Positions 8,940-14,071 of a stretch of DNA of 59,828 nt are shown here, in pieces. The notes under the pieces were generated by a model. That model did not search any database. It was not told the DNA's origin and was given only the letters and a program-made list of their open reading frames with translations. The stretch spans positions 1-59,828 of IMG/VR virus record IMGVR_UViG_3300037558_000788. The stretch is one strand, 5' to 3'. Made by a program: the position numbers and the translations under genes. The DNA comes from a virus. Each line of letters begins with the position of its first letter. The first letter of the stretch is position 1.

Positions 8940-8947
8940 ACTTGGCG

Positions 8948-8975
8948 AGTATATTGAATTGACAGTCAATGTCAA
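8948..8975 (-). promoter_or_regulatory. Sigma70-like promoter with palindrome, portal gene
   Basis: Minus strand: -35 TTGACA (8975-8970), 16-base spacer, -10 TATACT (8953-8948), then 8 bases to the ATG at 8939. The expected start point near 8941 leaves a 2-nt leader. The spacer holds the palindrome ATTGACTGTCAAT, which fits an operator covering the promoter. Confidence 0.75.
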
Positions 8976-9412
8976 TCATTTGGGTAAGCCTCTTCCATGA
9001 TCTTCCCCATGCGGACCCAATGAGCGCGACCGTCTTCAGTCCGAAGGCGTGCATACTCTTTCTCCCCGAAGTCTTTGGTGTGGACTAGAAACGGGTTCCC
9101 TCTATACCGCTTGCCCGTATTCCGGTATTTCCAGACTGCCCCGTAAGGCGTTACCTTGTAATCGGGATAATCAGATATTACGACGAACTCCTCGTCCGGT
9201 AGGTCGTAGCGGACTACAGACAACTTGTTGTGGTTTACCTTCCTACTCACACCCTCATCATCAGTAATAAAAGAGTGGTATTTTAAATCTCTCCAGTATC
9301 GCTTCAGCTTCTTGTCGGTTTTTAAGTTATAGACATACCCATCGTCGGTCAGGGCGTAATGCGAAGCCCCTGCAATGGGTTCCCAATTTTCGGGTATTTT
9401 GTGTTCGGTCAT
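8972..9412 (-). CDS. NUMOD4-like putative homing-endonuclease-related protein
   Basis: A 146-residue protein starting MTEHKIPENWEPIAGASHYA. Two copies of a short module are visible: an ALTDDGYVYNLKTDK segment, and a VISDYPDYKVTPYGAVWKYR segment. The 'W..I.....Y.IS..G.V' pattern is the NUMOD4 DNA-binding motif found in HNH homing endonucleases. No HNH catalytic core (His-Asn-His) was seen, so this could be a DNA-binding remnant. It lies between the 77-bp hairpin element and the portal gene; its 3' end overlaps the portal promoter. Confidence 0.55.
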   Translation of the reverse strand: MTEHKIPENWEPIAGASHYALTDDGYVYNLKTDKKLKRYWRDLKYHSFITDDEGVSRKVNHNKLSVVRYDLPDEEFVVISDYPDYKVTPYGAVWKYRNTGKRYRGNPFLVHTKDFGEKEYARLRTEDGRAHWVRMGKIMEEAYPND

Positions 9413-9427
9413 CTCTGGGTGCGTTAA

Positions 9428-9504
9428 AAAAAACTTTTCTCTCCGGCTCTTAGTACTATATAATATTTTATATAGTACTAAAGGTCTAGAAGAAAAGTTT
9501 TTTA
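9428..9504. terminator. 77-bp hairpin element, copy 1 (bidirectional terminator-like)
   Basis: The outer arms AAAAAACTTTTCT and AAGAAAAGTTTTTT can pair, an unpaired middle follows, and the core TTAGTACTATATAA (9450-9463) pairs perfectly with 9468-9481 around a TATT loop. With A-runs and T-runs at both ends it could terminate in either direction. It begins on the stop codon of the 9502-9762 gene. An inverted copy with two mismatches is at 27472-27548. Confidence 0.75.
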
Positions 9505-9762
9505 TTGGGGTTTAAGTGCCGCTTTTCTAGCACTGCGTTTAGCCATGATTTTACCTTTATTCTTGCGGTAATACTCTTTGTTGTAGTTACTTACACGTTT
9601 TTTGAACTCCCCATACTCCTCTGGTTCAAGGACTTTGCTTATCTCTAATTTCCGAGAGTAGCTGTATTTCGTCCTCCGATAATACTCATTTTGATAACCG
9701 AGTCGCTTTTCCCGATTCTCTAAATAGTATTCCTTTTTCTTTTTTGGGTCGTATTGGGCCAT
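9502..9762 (-). CDS. Small basic Tyr/Lys-rich protein
   Basis: An 86-residue protein. Two similar segments, KKKEYYLENREKRLGYQNEY and a later YNKEYYRKNKGKIMAKR, match the repeated YY-x-x-N-x-x-K pattern found in small phage proteins linked to HNH or restriction-type nucleases. It is strongly basic, so nucleic-acid binding is likely. It has its own promoter (9768-9796), whose predicted start falls on the ATG, and it ends in the hairpin element. No catalytic residues identified. Confidence 0.65.
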   Translation of the reverse strand: MAQYDPKKKKEYYLENREKRLGYQNEYYRRTKYSYSRKLEISKVLEPEEYGEFKKRVSNYNKEYYRKNKGKIMAKRSARKAALKPQ

Positions 9763-9767
9763 AGCCG

Positions 9768-9796
9768 ACCTTACCCGATAGCCAGACCCCCGTCAA
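9768..9796 (-). promoter_or_regulatory. Promoter of the 9502-9762 gene (leaderless)
   Basis: Minus strand: TTGACG (9796-9791), 17-base spacer, TAAGGT (9773-9768), then 5 bases to the ATG at 9762. The -10 is weak, but the spacing and the closeness to the start codon match the portal and tail-gene promoters. Confidence 0.5.
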
Positions 9797-9868
9797 TTTT
9801 TTTCTAAACATACATATATGTACACACTCACGCGCAAAAAAAAGCCGGACCCCACCCGTGGCGTGTCT

Positions 9869-10029
9869 ACGAACCCTGAATCCCGAACCCCGAGCCATGA
9901 ATCAAACGCCACAAATAAATTATTCAGGGTTCAGGATACGGTATGCAGGATTCGGAAGACTGACCTTCCGAGAAGATGTTGGTGGTCATCAACTACCATC
10001 CAATTTATCCCGTATCCTGTATCCTGTAT
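9869..10029. repeat. Degenerate CCCTGAA-type repeats on both strands
   Basis: GAACCCTGAATCCCGAACC (from 9871) lies on the plus strand. The stretch from 9922 (ATTCAGGGTTCAGGATACGG) is the same type of sequence read on the other strand. CCCGTATCCTGTATCCTG follows from 10009. All are variants of a 6-7 base unit (CCCTGAA, CCCGAA, CCTGTAT). A cleaner array lies at 11147-11190. Confidence 0.55.
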
Positions 10030-10047
10030 CTTTACCGTAAGGACAGA

Positions 10048-10069
10048 TTAGTTAAGGGAGGTTAACTAA
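10048..10069. promoter_or_regulatory. Perfect 8-bp dyad TTAGTTAA/TTAACTAA
   Basis: TTAGTTAA (10048-10055) and TTAACTAA (10062-10069) flank GGGAGG. It could be an operator, or an RNA hairpin that displays a purine loop. The surrounding 250 bases are non-coding. Confidence 0.5.
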
Positions 10070-10390
10070 CGGATGTGGCTCTGTATCCCTTATAGAATCA
10101 AGGATTATTGAAAAAGTATTAGTTTTATGTTGTTAAAGTTTATCGTTTGTTTACGTTGTGGAAGTCACCGCAAGGAGGCACCCATTCAATCCCAAGCAAC
10201 GTTCGCAGTGATTAATGGTTGAAGGATAGGTCGGTCAACAACCTTCTAGATCTCAAGAAGATCTTACCTGAACGCCCAGTGATGGGGCAGCATTTTGAAT
10301 TGCCAGCAAGTCACTGCCAGCGGGAACGGCGATTGAATCCCCGTTTCGACAATGTGATTACCGTAGTATGCAGCTTACCAGCAGCCTTCT

Positions 10391-10506
10391 CGATCAGCTC
10401 AGATAGGAGCGATGAGATCTAGCGATGTAAGAGTAAGAGGGATACTACCACACCAACCCAGCACGCGATCAGCTCAGAAGGAGCGATCAGCTCTGGCTCT
10501 GGTAGT
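10391..10506 (+). ncRNA. Candidate structured leader or small RNA
   Basis: Two near copies of a hairpin-forming unit, CGATCAGCTCAGATAGGAGC (10391 on) and CGATCAGCTCAGAAGGAGC (10466 on), each fold as GATC-GCTC against GAGC-GATC with AGGAG near the loop. The second is enclosed by ACTACCA (10444-10450) pairing with TGGTAGT (10500-10506). It lies upstream of the first gene of the plus-strand cassette. Structure is inferred by eye; expression not shown. Confidence 0.4.
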
Positions 10507-10528
10507 GAATCACAAGTGAAAAGCTAGT

Positions 10529-10587
10529 GCCACCTTTTGGTGGCCATAGCTCACAGCTACCAGTCATCTGGTGGTTGTGAGCTATGG
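10529..10587 (+). promoter_or_regulatory. Tandem hairpins, the second covering a start codon
   Basis: Hairpin 1: GCCACC (10529-10534), TTTT loop, GGTGGC (10539-10544). Hairpin 2: about 20 bp, 10544-10563 with 10568-10587, loop TCAT, two G-U pairs. Its 3' arm contains the ATG at 10584-10586. In RNA this would hide the start codon. There is no T-run, so it is not a terminator. Confidence 0.65.
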
Positions 10588-10787
10588 AATACGAAGAATA
10601 CAACTACGCTATTGCGAATGAAGATGGACTCTATTATCGAGGCACAGCCTACGGTGACAAAAGAGATTGGACTACTGAAACAAGAGGATGGTGTGATGGG
10701 GCTTATACTTACAGCCTTAATGGTGCTTGGAGAAAGATATGCGCCTTTCCAAAGATGTTTGATAAGTGTGAAGTCATCCGCCTATAG
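10584..10787 (+). CDS. Small acidic Tyr/Trp-rich protein
   Basis: A 67-residue protein, MEYEEYNYAIANEDGLYYRG, ending KCEVIRL. It is rich in aromatic and acidic residues. It is the first gene of the plus-strand small-gene cassette. Its ATG sits inside the stem of a long hairpin (10544-10587), suggesting translational control. An overlapping frame (10537-10791) is less protein-like. No family recognised. Confidence 0.6.
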   Translation: MEYEEYNYAIANEDGLYYRGTAYGDKRDWTTETRGWCDGAYTYSLNGAWRKICAFPKMFDKCEVIRL

Positions 10788-10796
10788 TTAAACGCT

Positions 10797-10991
10797 ATGA
10801 CTAAGAATATGACTAAACAAGACTGGATGTATAAAGTCCTAGAGTTGAAACTCGAAATCGCGAAGGCGGATGATGCCATCAACGATCTGAGATCGTACCT
10901 TCTCAGCGATAAATTCCACAAAGACCCAACGGTTCAAGTCAGCGATGTCCTTCGCTACCTTGAAAACGTTAGGCTTTATCCTGAACCCTGA
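10797..10991 (+). CDS. Small helical protein
   Basis: A 64-residue protein, MTKNMTKQDWMYKVLELKLE, mostly helical with heptad-like spacing (coiled coil likely). It begins 9 bases after the previous stop. Its stop codon is inside a CCCTGAACC repeat unit, as is the stop of the next small gene. Function unknown. Confidence 0.6.
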   Translation: MTKNMTKQDWMYKVLELKLEIAKADDAINDLRSYLLSDKFHKDPTVQVSDVLRYLENVRLYPEP

Positions 10992-10999
10992 ACCAACCC

Positions 11000-11152
11000 A
11001 TGAAATCAAAAAACAAAAGGCGTAATTTTTACGCAAAATCAATGGCGAGCTGCAAAACTAGCGACACTAGTCTCGTTCGCGAACACCGAACGGGCGTGTC
11101 GAAGCACGCGAAAGGTAGGTTTTCACCCACGAAACGTAAGCGAAAACCCTGA
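11000..11152 (+). CDS. Very basic 50-residue protein
   Basis: MKSKNKRRNFYAKSMASCKT begins at 11000 and the protein ends FSPTKRKRKP. About a third of residues are Lys or Arg, so nucleic-acid binding is likely. The ATG follows GAACCAACCC, a leader type seen before other genes here. The stop codon TGA is part of the first CCCTGAA unit of the array at 11147-11190. Function unknown; it could be a non-gene, but start context and spacing favour a gene. Confidence 0.5.
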   Translation: MKSKNKRRNFYAKSMASCKTSDTSLVREHRTGVSKHAKGRFSPTKRKRKP

Positions 11153-11190
11153 ACCCTGAACCCTGAACCCTGAACCCTGAACCCTGAACC
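11147..11190. repeat. Six tandem CCCTGAA heptamers
   Basis: Six perfect CCCTGAA units at 11147-11188 followed by a partial CC. The array supplies the stop codon of the 11000-11152 gene and lies upstream of the DUF932 gene. A shorter run is at 10979-10993 and degenerate forms at 9869-10029. Confidence 0.9.
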
Positions 11191-11191
11191 G

Positions 11192-11216
11192 TGCGCCTTG
11201 TATCACGCAAGGCGCA
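11192..11216 (+). other. 9-bp hairpin in the DUF932 leader
   Basis: TGCGCCTTG (11192-11200) pairs with CAAGGCGCA (11208-11216) over a TATCACG loop, directly after the heptamer array. It is followed by TCATT rather than a T-run, so it may be an attenuator or mRNA-stability hairpin rather than an intrinsic terminator. Confidence 0.6.
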
Positions 11217-11278
11217 TCATTCAGAGGTCACAATGAACCACTGAAACCAAACAATAAAACAATAGAAAGAAAATAGCT

Positions 11279-12322
11279 ATGCACAACATTACTAAGATTG
11301 ATACTGTCCTCTGCCCTGAAGGTTCTAAATACAGAACATGGCATGGGTTAGAGCAGACTACCCCACTACCCATCACCGAACGGGTAGCTGAGGATTACGA
11401 GTTGCTGCCACACGTATCGAAGCAGCACATGTACGTTGACGGTCTAGAAAAGGAGGTTGAGAACTTCAAAGCTCTGACCACCATCGACAAGACTGGTCAG
11501 AAGGTCACGCTCGACGTGGTCACTGACAGATACAGCATTATTCAGAATCGCCAAGTCTTCAAGACAATGTCAGAATCCTTCAAGGGAACTGGTCTTGAAT
11601 ACACGCTCTCGTGCATCGGCACGTTGGGTGGCCTTAAGAAGTTCTTCATCTCAGTTGCAGTAGGTGACGACGATGGAGGTTTCATGGTAAACGATGACAA
11701 GTTTTACGGGAACGTGAACTTCATCACCAGCCATGATGGTGGCTCGTTTCACGCTCACGATTCACTTACAAGGATCGTGTGCCAGAACACGCTTAGGTCT
11801 TCTTTATCCGGTCAGAAGAATGTCGATTTCAAGATCAGACATAAAGGCGACACACAAGCGAAATGTGAGGATCTCTCACGCTACCTTAAGAACGTGTTCA
11901 CCGCTCGTGAAGTCTTCATCGAGAAGATGGGTAGGCTCGCCGACCATAAGGTGAATGGTGAAGACATCCGACAAGTCGTTGGTGGCTACTTCGTCATGGA
12001 AGCCTTCAAGCGTGGCGAGAAGTTAGATGAGGGATTCAAAACCCGCTCTCTTAACATGATCGACGGGATCACAGACCTTGCTATAAATGGCCAAGGCAAT
12101 CGTGGTCAGTCACTATATGATACGTTGAACGGTGCTACTGAATTCTGGACATCGGGAGATGGAGTCGGACAGTCTGCTACGGCAGGTAAGAAAGCTTACA
12201 GTTCCGAATTCGGAACAGCAGCAGCTAACAAAGAACGGTTTGCGGAATACCTGACCAGCGGATTGTTCCAGTCAACTGATCTGGAAGCAAACACACAGCG
12301 TATCCTCGCTCTATCTCATTAA
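11279..12322 (+). CDS. DUF932 family phage/plasmid protein
   Basis: A 347-residue protein. Features of DUF932 (also called phage/plasmid-like TIGR03299 protein): an N-terminal YEVVTDRYSIIQN-type segment (here LDVVTDRYSIIQNRQVF), then GTLGGLKKFFISVAV, a NFITSHDGGSFHAHDSLTRI core and RIVCQNTLRSSLS. The length is usual for the family. The family is common in phages and plasmids; its role is not settled, with DNA-metabolism or host-takeover functions proposed. It is the largest gene of the plus-strand cassette and has a long A-rich leader with AAACCAAAC. Confidence 0.85.
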   Translation: MHNITKIDTVLCPEGSKYRTWHGLEQTTPLPITERVAEDYELLPHVSKQHMYVDGLEKEVENFKALTTIDKTGQKVTLDVVTDRYSIIQNRQVFKTMSESFKGTGLEYTLSCIGTLGGLKKFFISVAVGDDDGGFMVNDDKFYGNVNFITSHDGGSFHAHDSLTRIVCQNTLRSSLSGQKNVDFKIRHKGDTQAKCEDLSRYLKNVFTAREVFIEKMGRLADHKVNGEDIRQVVGGYFVMEAFKRGEKLDEGFKTRSLNMIDGITDLAINGQGNRGQSLYDTLNGATEFWTSGDGVGQSATAGKKAYSSEFGTAAANKERFAEYLTSGLFQSTDLEANTQRILALSH

Positions 12323-12330
12323 TTCCCACC

Positions 12331-12358
12331 CTGCGTCTCGCCTAACGGCGGGGCGTAG
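12331..12358 (+). other. GC-rich hairpin after the DUF932 gene
   Basis: CTGCGTCTCGCC pairs with GGCGGGGCGTAG over TAAC, twelve pairs of which three are G-U. It starts about 8 bases after the DUF932 stop. No T-run follows, so partial termination or mRNA protection is possible. Confidence 0.5.
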
Positions 12359-12396
12359 TCGGGAGTGAATGTCCACTCCACTAAACATTAAAAGAT

Positions 12397-12525
12397 ATGG
12401 TTAAAACTAATACACTAATATGGACCGCGATCTGGTTTGTTCCAGCCGTCGCGACTCTTCACTACGTCGGGATCGATACCATCGTACGTGCTGTCATTCA
12501 AACCCTGTTCAACATTCTAGGATGA
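12397..12525 (+). CDS. 42-residue single-span membrane protein
   Basis: MVKTNTLIWTAIWFVPAVAT is a hydrophobic span with a short positive N-terminus, followed by a second mildly hydrophobic stretch ending VIQTLFNILG. The stop overlaps the ATG of the next gene (ATGA at 12522-12525), strong support for real translation and coupling. Function unknown; small inner-membrane proteins of this kind can act in superinfection exclusion or lysis timing. Confidence 0.55.
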   Translation: MVKTNTLIWTAIWFVPAVATLHYVGIDTIVRAVIQTLFNILG

Positions 12526-12818
12526 GTGGTAAGCCGATGGCGTTAAGTAAGGAGCCGATGGAGATCACCATTGAGGTGACTCCACACCCACCGTTTGAAG
12601 GGACGACCACCTACCGTGCGCTTGCGTGGGTAGGCGATCAGTACTCAACCACCCTCTACTCTCAGAGCGAAGGGTTCTGTCAGGAGTGGTGCGCTGACGA
12701 AGCAGCGAAGAAATTGTCAAAAATGATGCGTTGGCAGTACCCGAAAGCTGTTTTTAAGACTAAGCTCACCAAGAAGGTCGAGACTAAGTTCTCGTCAATG
12801 CTCAAATCAGCGATATGA
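12522..12818 (+). CDS. Small protein of the early cassette
   Basis: A 98-residue protein. The start MSGKPMALSKEPMEITIEV at 12522 is chosen because it overlaps the upstream stop (ATGA); a longer frame upstream reads the membrane-protein gene out of frame. It has an N-terminal beta part and a C-terminal helical, basic part (AAKKLSKMMRWQYPKAVF). It overlaps the next gene by 4 bases. No family recognised. Confidence 0.65.
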   Translation: MSGKPMALSKEPMEITIEVTPHPPFEGTTTYRALAWVGDQYSTTLYSQSEGFCQEWCADEAAKKLSKMMRWQYPKAVFKTKLTKKVETKFSSMLKSAI

Positions 12819-13114
12819 AATACGAAAGACAACCTAATAAGCCCGACTGGTATCGTTCCGACGATACCAAACTTTATCGCGCCGCAACGTCAGGCTCGTC
12901 ACCGTTCAATGAATGGTATGAGTTTGACGATAGAGCGGAAGCCGTCGAGCATTTCGCGGACCAGACCGAAACCGACCAATTTTGTTGGATCGGCGGAGAG
13001 ATCTTCCACCTCGAAGACCTCGAATACGATGAGGTGATCGAAGGTTTCGTCAGGATTAAAGGTGTGAAACCCGCCGACCTCGATGAGGTAGTTCAATCCG
13101 TTAGTAGATTCTAA
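12815..13114 (+). CDS. Small acidic protein of the early cassette
   Basis: A 99-residue protein, MKYERQPNKPDWYRSDDTKL, with an acidic second half (EIFHLEDLEYDEVIEGFV). It starts on the ATGA overlap with the upstream gene. The alternation of aromatic and acidic residues resembles small phage proteins that bind host enzymes, but no family is recognised. Confidence 0.65.
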   Translation: MKYERQPNKPDWYRSDDTKLYRAATSGSSPFNEWYEFDDRAEAVEHFADQTETDQFCWIGGEIFHLEDLEYDEVIEGFVRIKGVKPADLDEVVQSVSRF

Positions 13115-13129
13115 AAACCAACCTGAACT

Positions 13130-13345
13130 ATGAAAAAAACAATAAGCCGAACCGCCCAGATTCATGGGCGGGGATCGCAACCCTACCGTTGGGTTTCCCG
13201 ACTCACAGTGGAAGAAAAAGACGCCGTGAGGAGAGGGGAACTAGTCCTCATTCGTGATCACCACCCCCTGTCGGGATGTGATTACAAAAAGGTCGTTTAT
13301 CATAAACGATCTAAAAGATTTGGCCACCGCAACTACAACCCATGA
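13130..13345 (+). CDS. Small basic protein of the early cassette
   Basis: A 71-residue protein, MKKTISRTAQIHGRGSQPYR, with a helix (RLTVEEKDAVRRGELVLIRD) and a basic, His-rich C-terminus (KRSKRFGHRNYNP). The leader AAAACCAACCTGAACT precedes the ATG. The stop overlaps the next ATG. Function unknown. Confidence 0.6.
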   Translation: MKKTISRTAQIHGRGSQPYRWVSRLTVEEKDAVRRGELVLIRDHHPLSGCDYKKVVYHKRSKRFGHRNYNP

Positions 13346-13497
13346 TTCTAGATATGGACTATTTACAAATCATCGGCCTGATCCTCACGGCCCCGTTAGC
13401 TCTTATCGTAATTACTGCGAACATGGTTAAGACTGAATCGCGCCGCCTCCGCAAGATGCGGGAGCGTGCCGACCAAAAGAAAAGGAGGCGGGCATGA
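13342..13497 (+). CDS. 51-residue membrane protein with basic tail
   Basis: MILDMDYLQIIGLILTAPLA continues as a hydrophobic span (to about residue 27), then a very basic tail (RRLRKMRERADQKKRRRA). The ATG overlaps the upstream TGA and its own TGA overlaps the next ATG, so the gene is embedded in a coupled series. Topology suggests an N-out, C-in inner-membrane protein. Function unknown. Confidence 0.55.
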   Translation: MILDMDYLQIIGLILTAPLALIVITANMVKTESRRLRKMRERADQKKRRRA

Positions 13498-13928
13498 TTA
13501 TCTTGCACCAAGATCCTTGCGTATCAGCTCGCGAGCTTTGCGATAAAGACCTACGAAAAACCCTTAAACAAGCTGGAGATCTCGCGTTTAAAGCCCTTGA
13601 GAATCGCTCAGATGAAAGCGACCCTACCCTCCTGTGGGTGTGTCGCTATCCTGCTAACTTAAAATGGACCATAGAATACGCTCAATTTTGCGCGGCAGAA
13701 TCTTACTATCGATTCGGTCGCAAGCGAGCGAGAGTATCCTATCCTGTCCTTCAACTACCCGACATATCTGCGGGATCGGTTGAGGGCTTACCTAGTAAGC
13801 CTGAATACTGGAGGGACCACTACAAAAAAGTGGTGGCTCCCAAATCGGTCTGGCCAAACTTGCTATGGTCAAAGCGATACCCACCGGATTGGTTGTCGCG
13901 AATCATATTTCCGAACGCGATTCATTGA
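13494..13928 (+). CDS. Protein resembling phage pyrimidine-dimer glycosylase-like family
   Basis: A 144-residue protein. The order of motifs DP-x(3)-A-x-ELCDKDLRKTL, then LLWVCRYPANLKWTIEYAQF, EYYRFGR-like YYRFGRKR, and a final WPNLLWSKRYPPDWL matches a widespread marine-phage family with pattern DP..CA....DK...K, W..ES..NY.WL, RYGK and KR.PP.W. That family is often annotated as related to pyrimidine-dimer DNA glycosylase. Catalytic residues could not be assigned, so the repair function is an inference. Last gene before a strong terminator. Confidence 0.5.
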   Translation: MIILHQDPCVSARELCDKDLRKTLKQAGDLAFKALENRSDESDPTLLWVCRYPANLKWTIEYAQFCAAESYYRFGRKRARVSYPVLQLPDISAGSVEGLPSKPEYWRDHYKKVVAPKSVWPNLLWSKRYPPDWLSRIIFPNAIH

Positions 13929-13941
13929 AGACATAGCACCG

Positions 13942-13976
13942 AAGGAGGTGGGGATCTCTCCCCACCTCCTTTTTTT
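13942..13976 (+). terminator. Strong intrinsic terminator of the small-gene cassette
   Basis: A 13-bp, GC-rich stem (13942-13954 with 13959-13971, core GGAGGTGGGG/CCCCACCTCC) with a TCTC loop is followed by a T-run to 13976. It lies 13 bases after the last gene of the cassette, between converging gene blocks. The opposite strand has no T-run, so it works for the plus strand only. Confidence 0.92.
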
Positions 13977-14005
13977 GTGCCTAGACTTAAACCAATCGAA
14001 CCTAA

Positions 14006-14040
14006 TAAGTGGGAAATTCTTATCTGTTTTTTCCCACTTA
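14006..14040. other. 11-bp inverted repeat between converging blocks
   Basis: TAAGTGGGAAA (14006-14016) pairs with TTTCCCACTTA (14030-14040) over a 13-base loop. It is placed 32 bases after the stop of the giant minus-strand gene. Neither side has a clear T-run; it may be a weak terminator or a 3'-end stabiliser for the giant mRNA. Confidence 0.5.
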
Positions 14041-14071
14041 AATACTATCATCTCATTATCCAAGCGAAAAC

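Larger units (their letters stand above)
9797..10543. other. Long non-coding region between divergent gene blocks
   Basis: About 750 bases without a convincing gene, between a minus-strand gene starting at 9762 and a plus-strand gene starting at 10584. It contains CATACATATATGTA-type dyads near 9811, degenerate CCCTGAA/CCTGTATC repeats on both strands (9869-10029), a TTAGTTAA dyad (10048-10069), A/T-rich stretches (10100-10155) and paired hairpins (10391-10506). This is a plausible replication origin or regulatory hub. One TTG-started open frame (10219-10422) is not convincing. No tRNA was found. Confidence 0.55.

Noticed and set aside
8940-8975. TTG start for the portal at 8975
   Set aside because: That TTG is the first part of a perfect -35 box; the ATG at 8939 lies at the right distance from the -10 box.
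10300-10360. tRNA-like stretch with ATTGAATCCCCG
   Set aside because: The stem and loop sizes do not make a T-arm (11-base loop), and no acceptor stem or anticodon arm fits.
10219-10422. TTG-started 67-codon frame in the non-coding region
   Set aside because: Unlikely start, no coupling, odd composition; it runs through repeat and hairpin sequences.
9869-11190. CRISPR array
   Set aside because: Units are 6-7 bases, partly degenerate and without spacers of constant length; no cas genes.
12420-12521. N-terminal extension of the 12522-12818 protein
   Set aside because: It would read the membrane-protein gene out of frame, and the ATGA overlap at 12522 is a better start.
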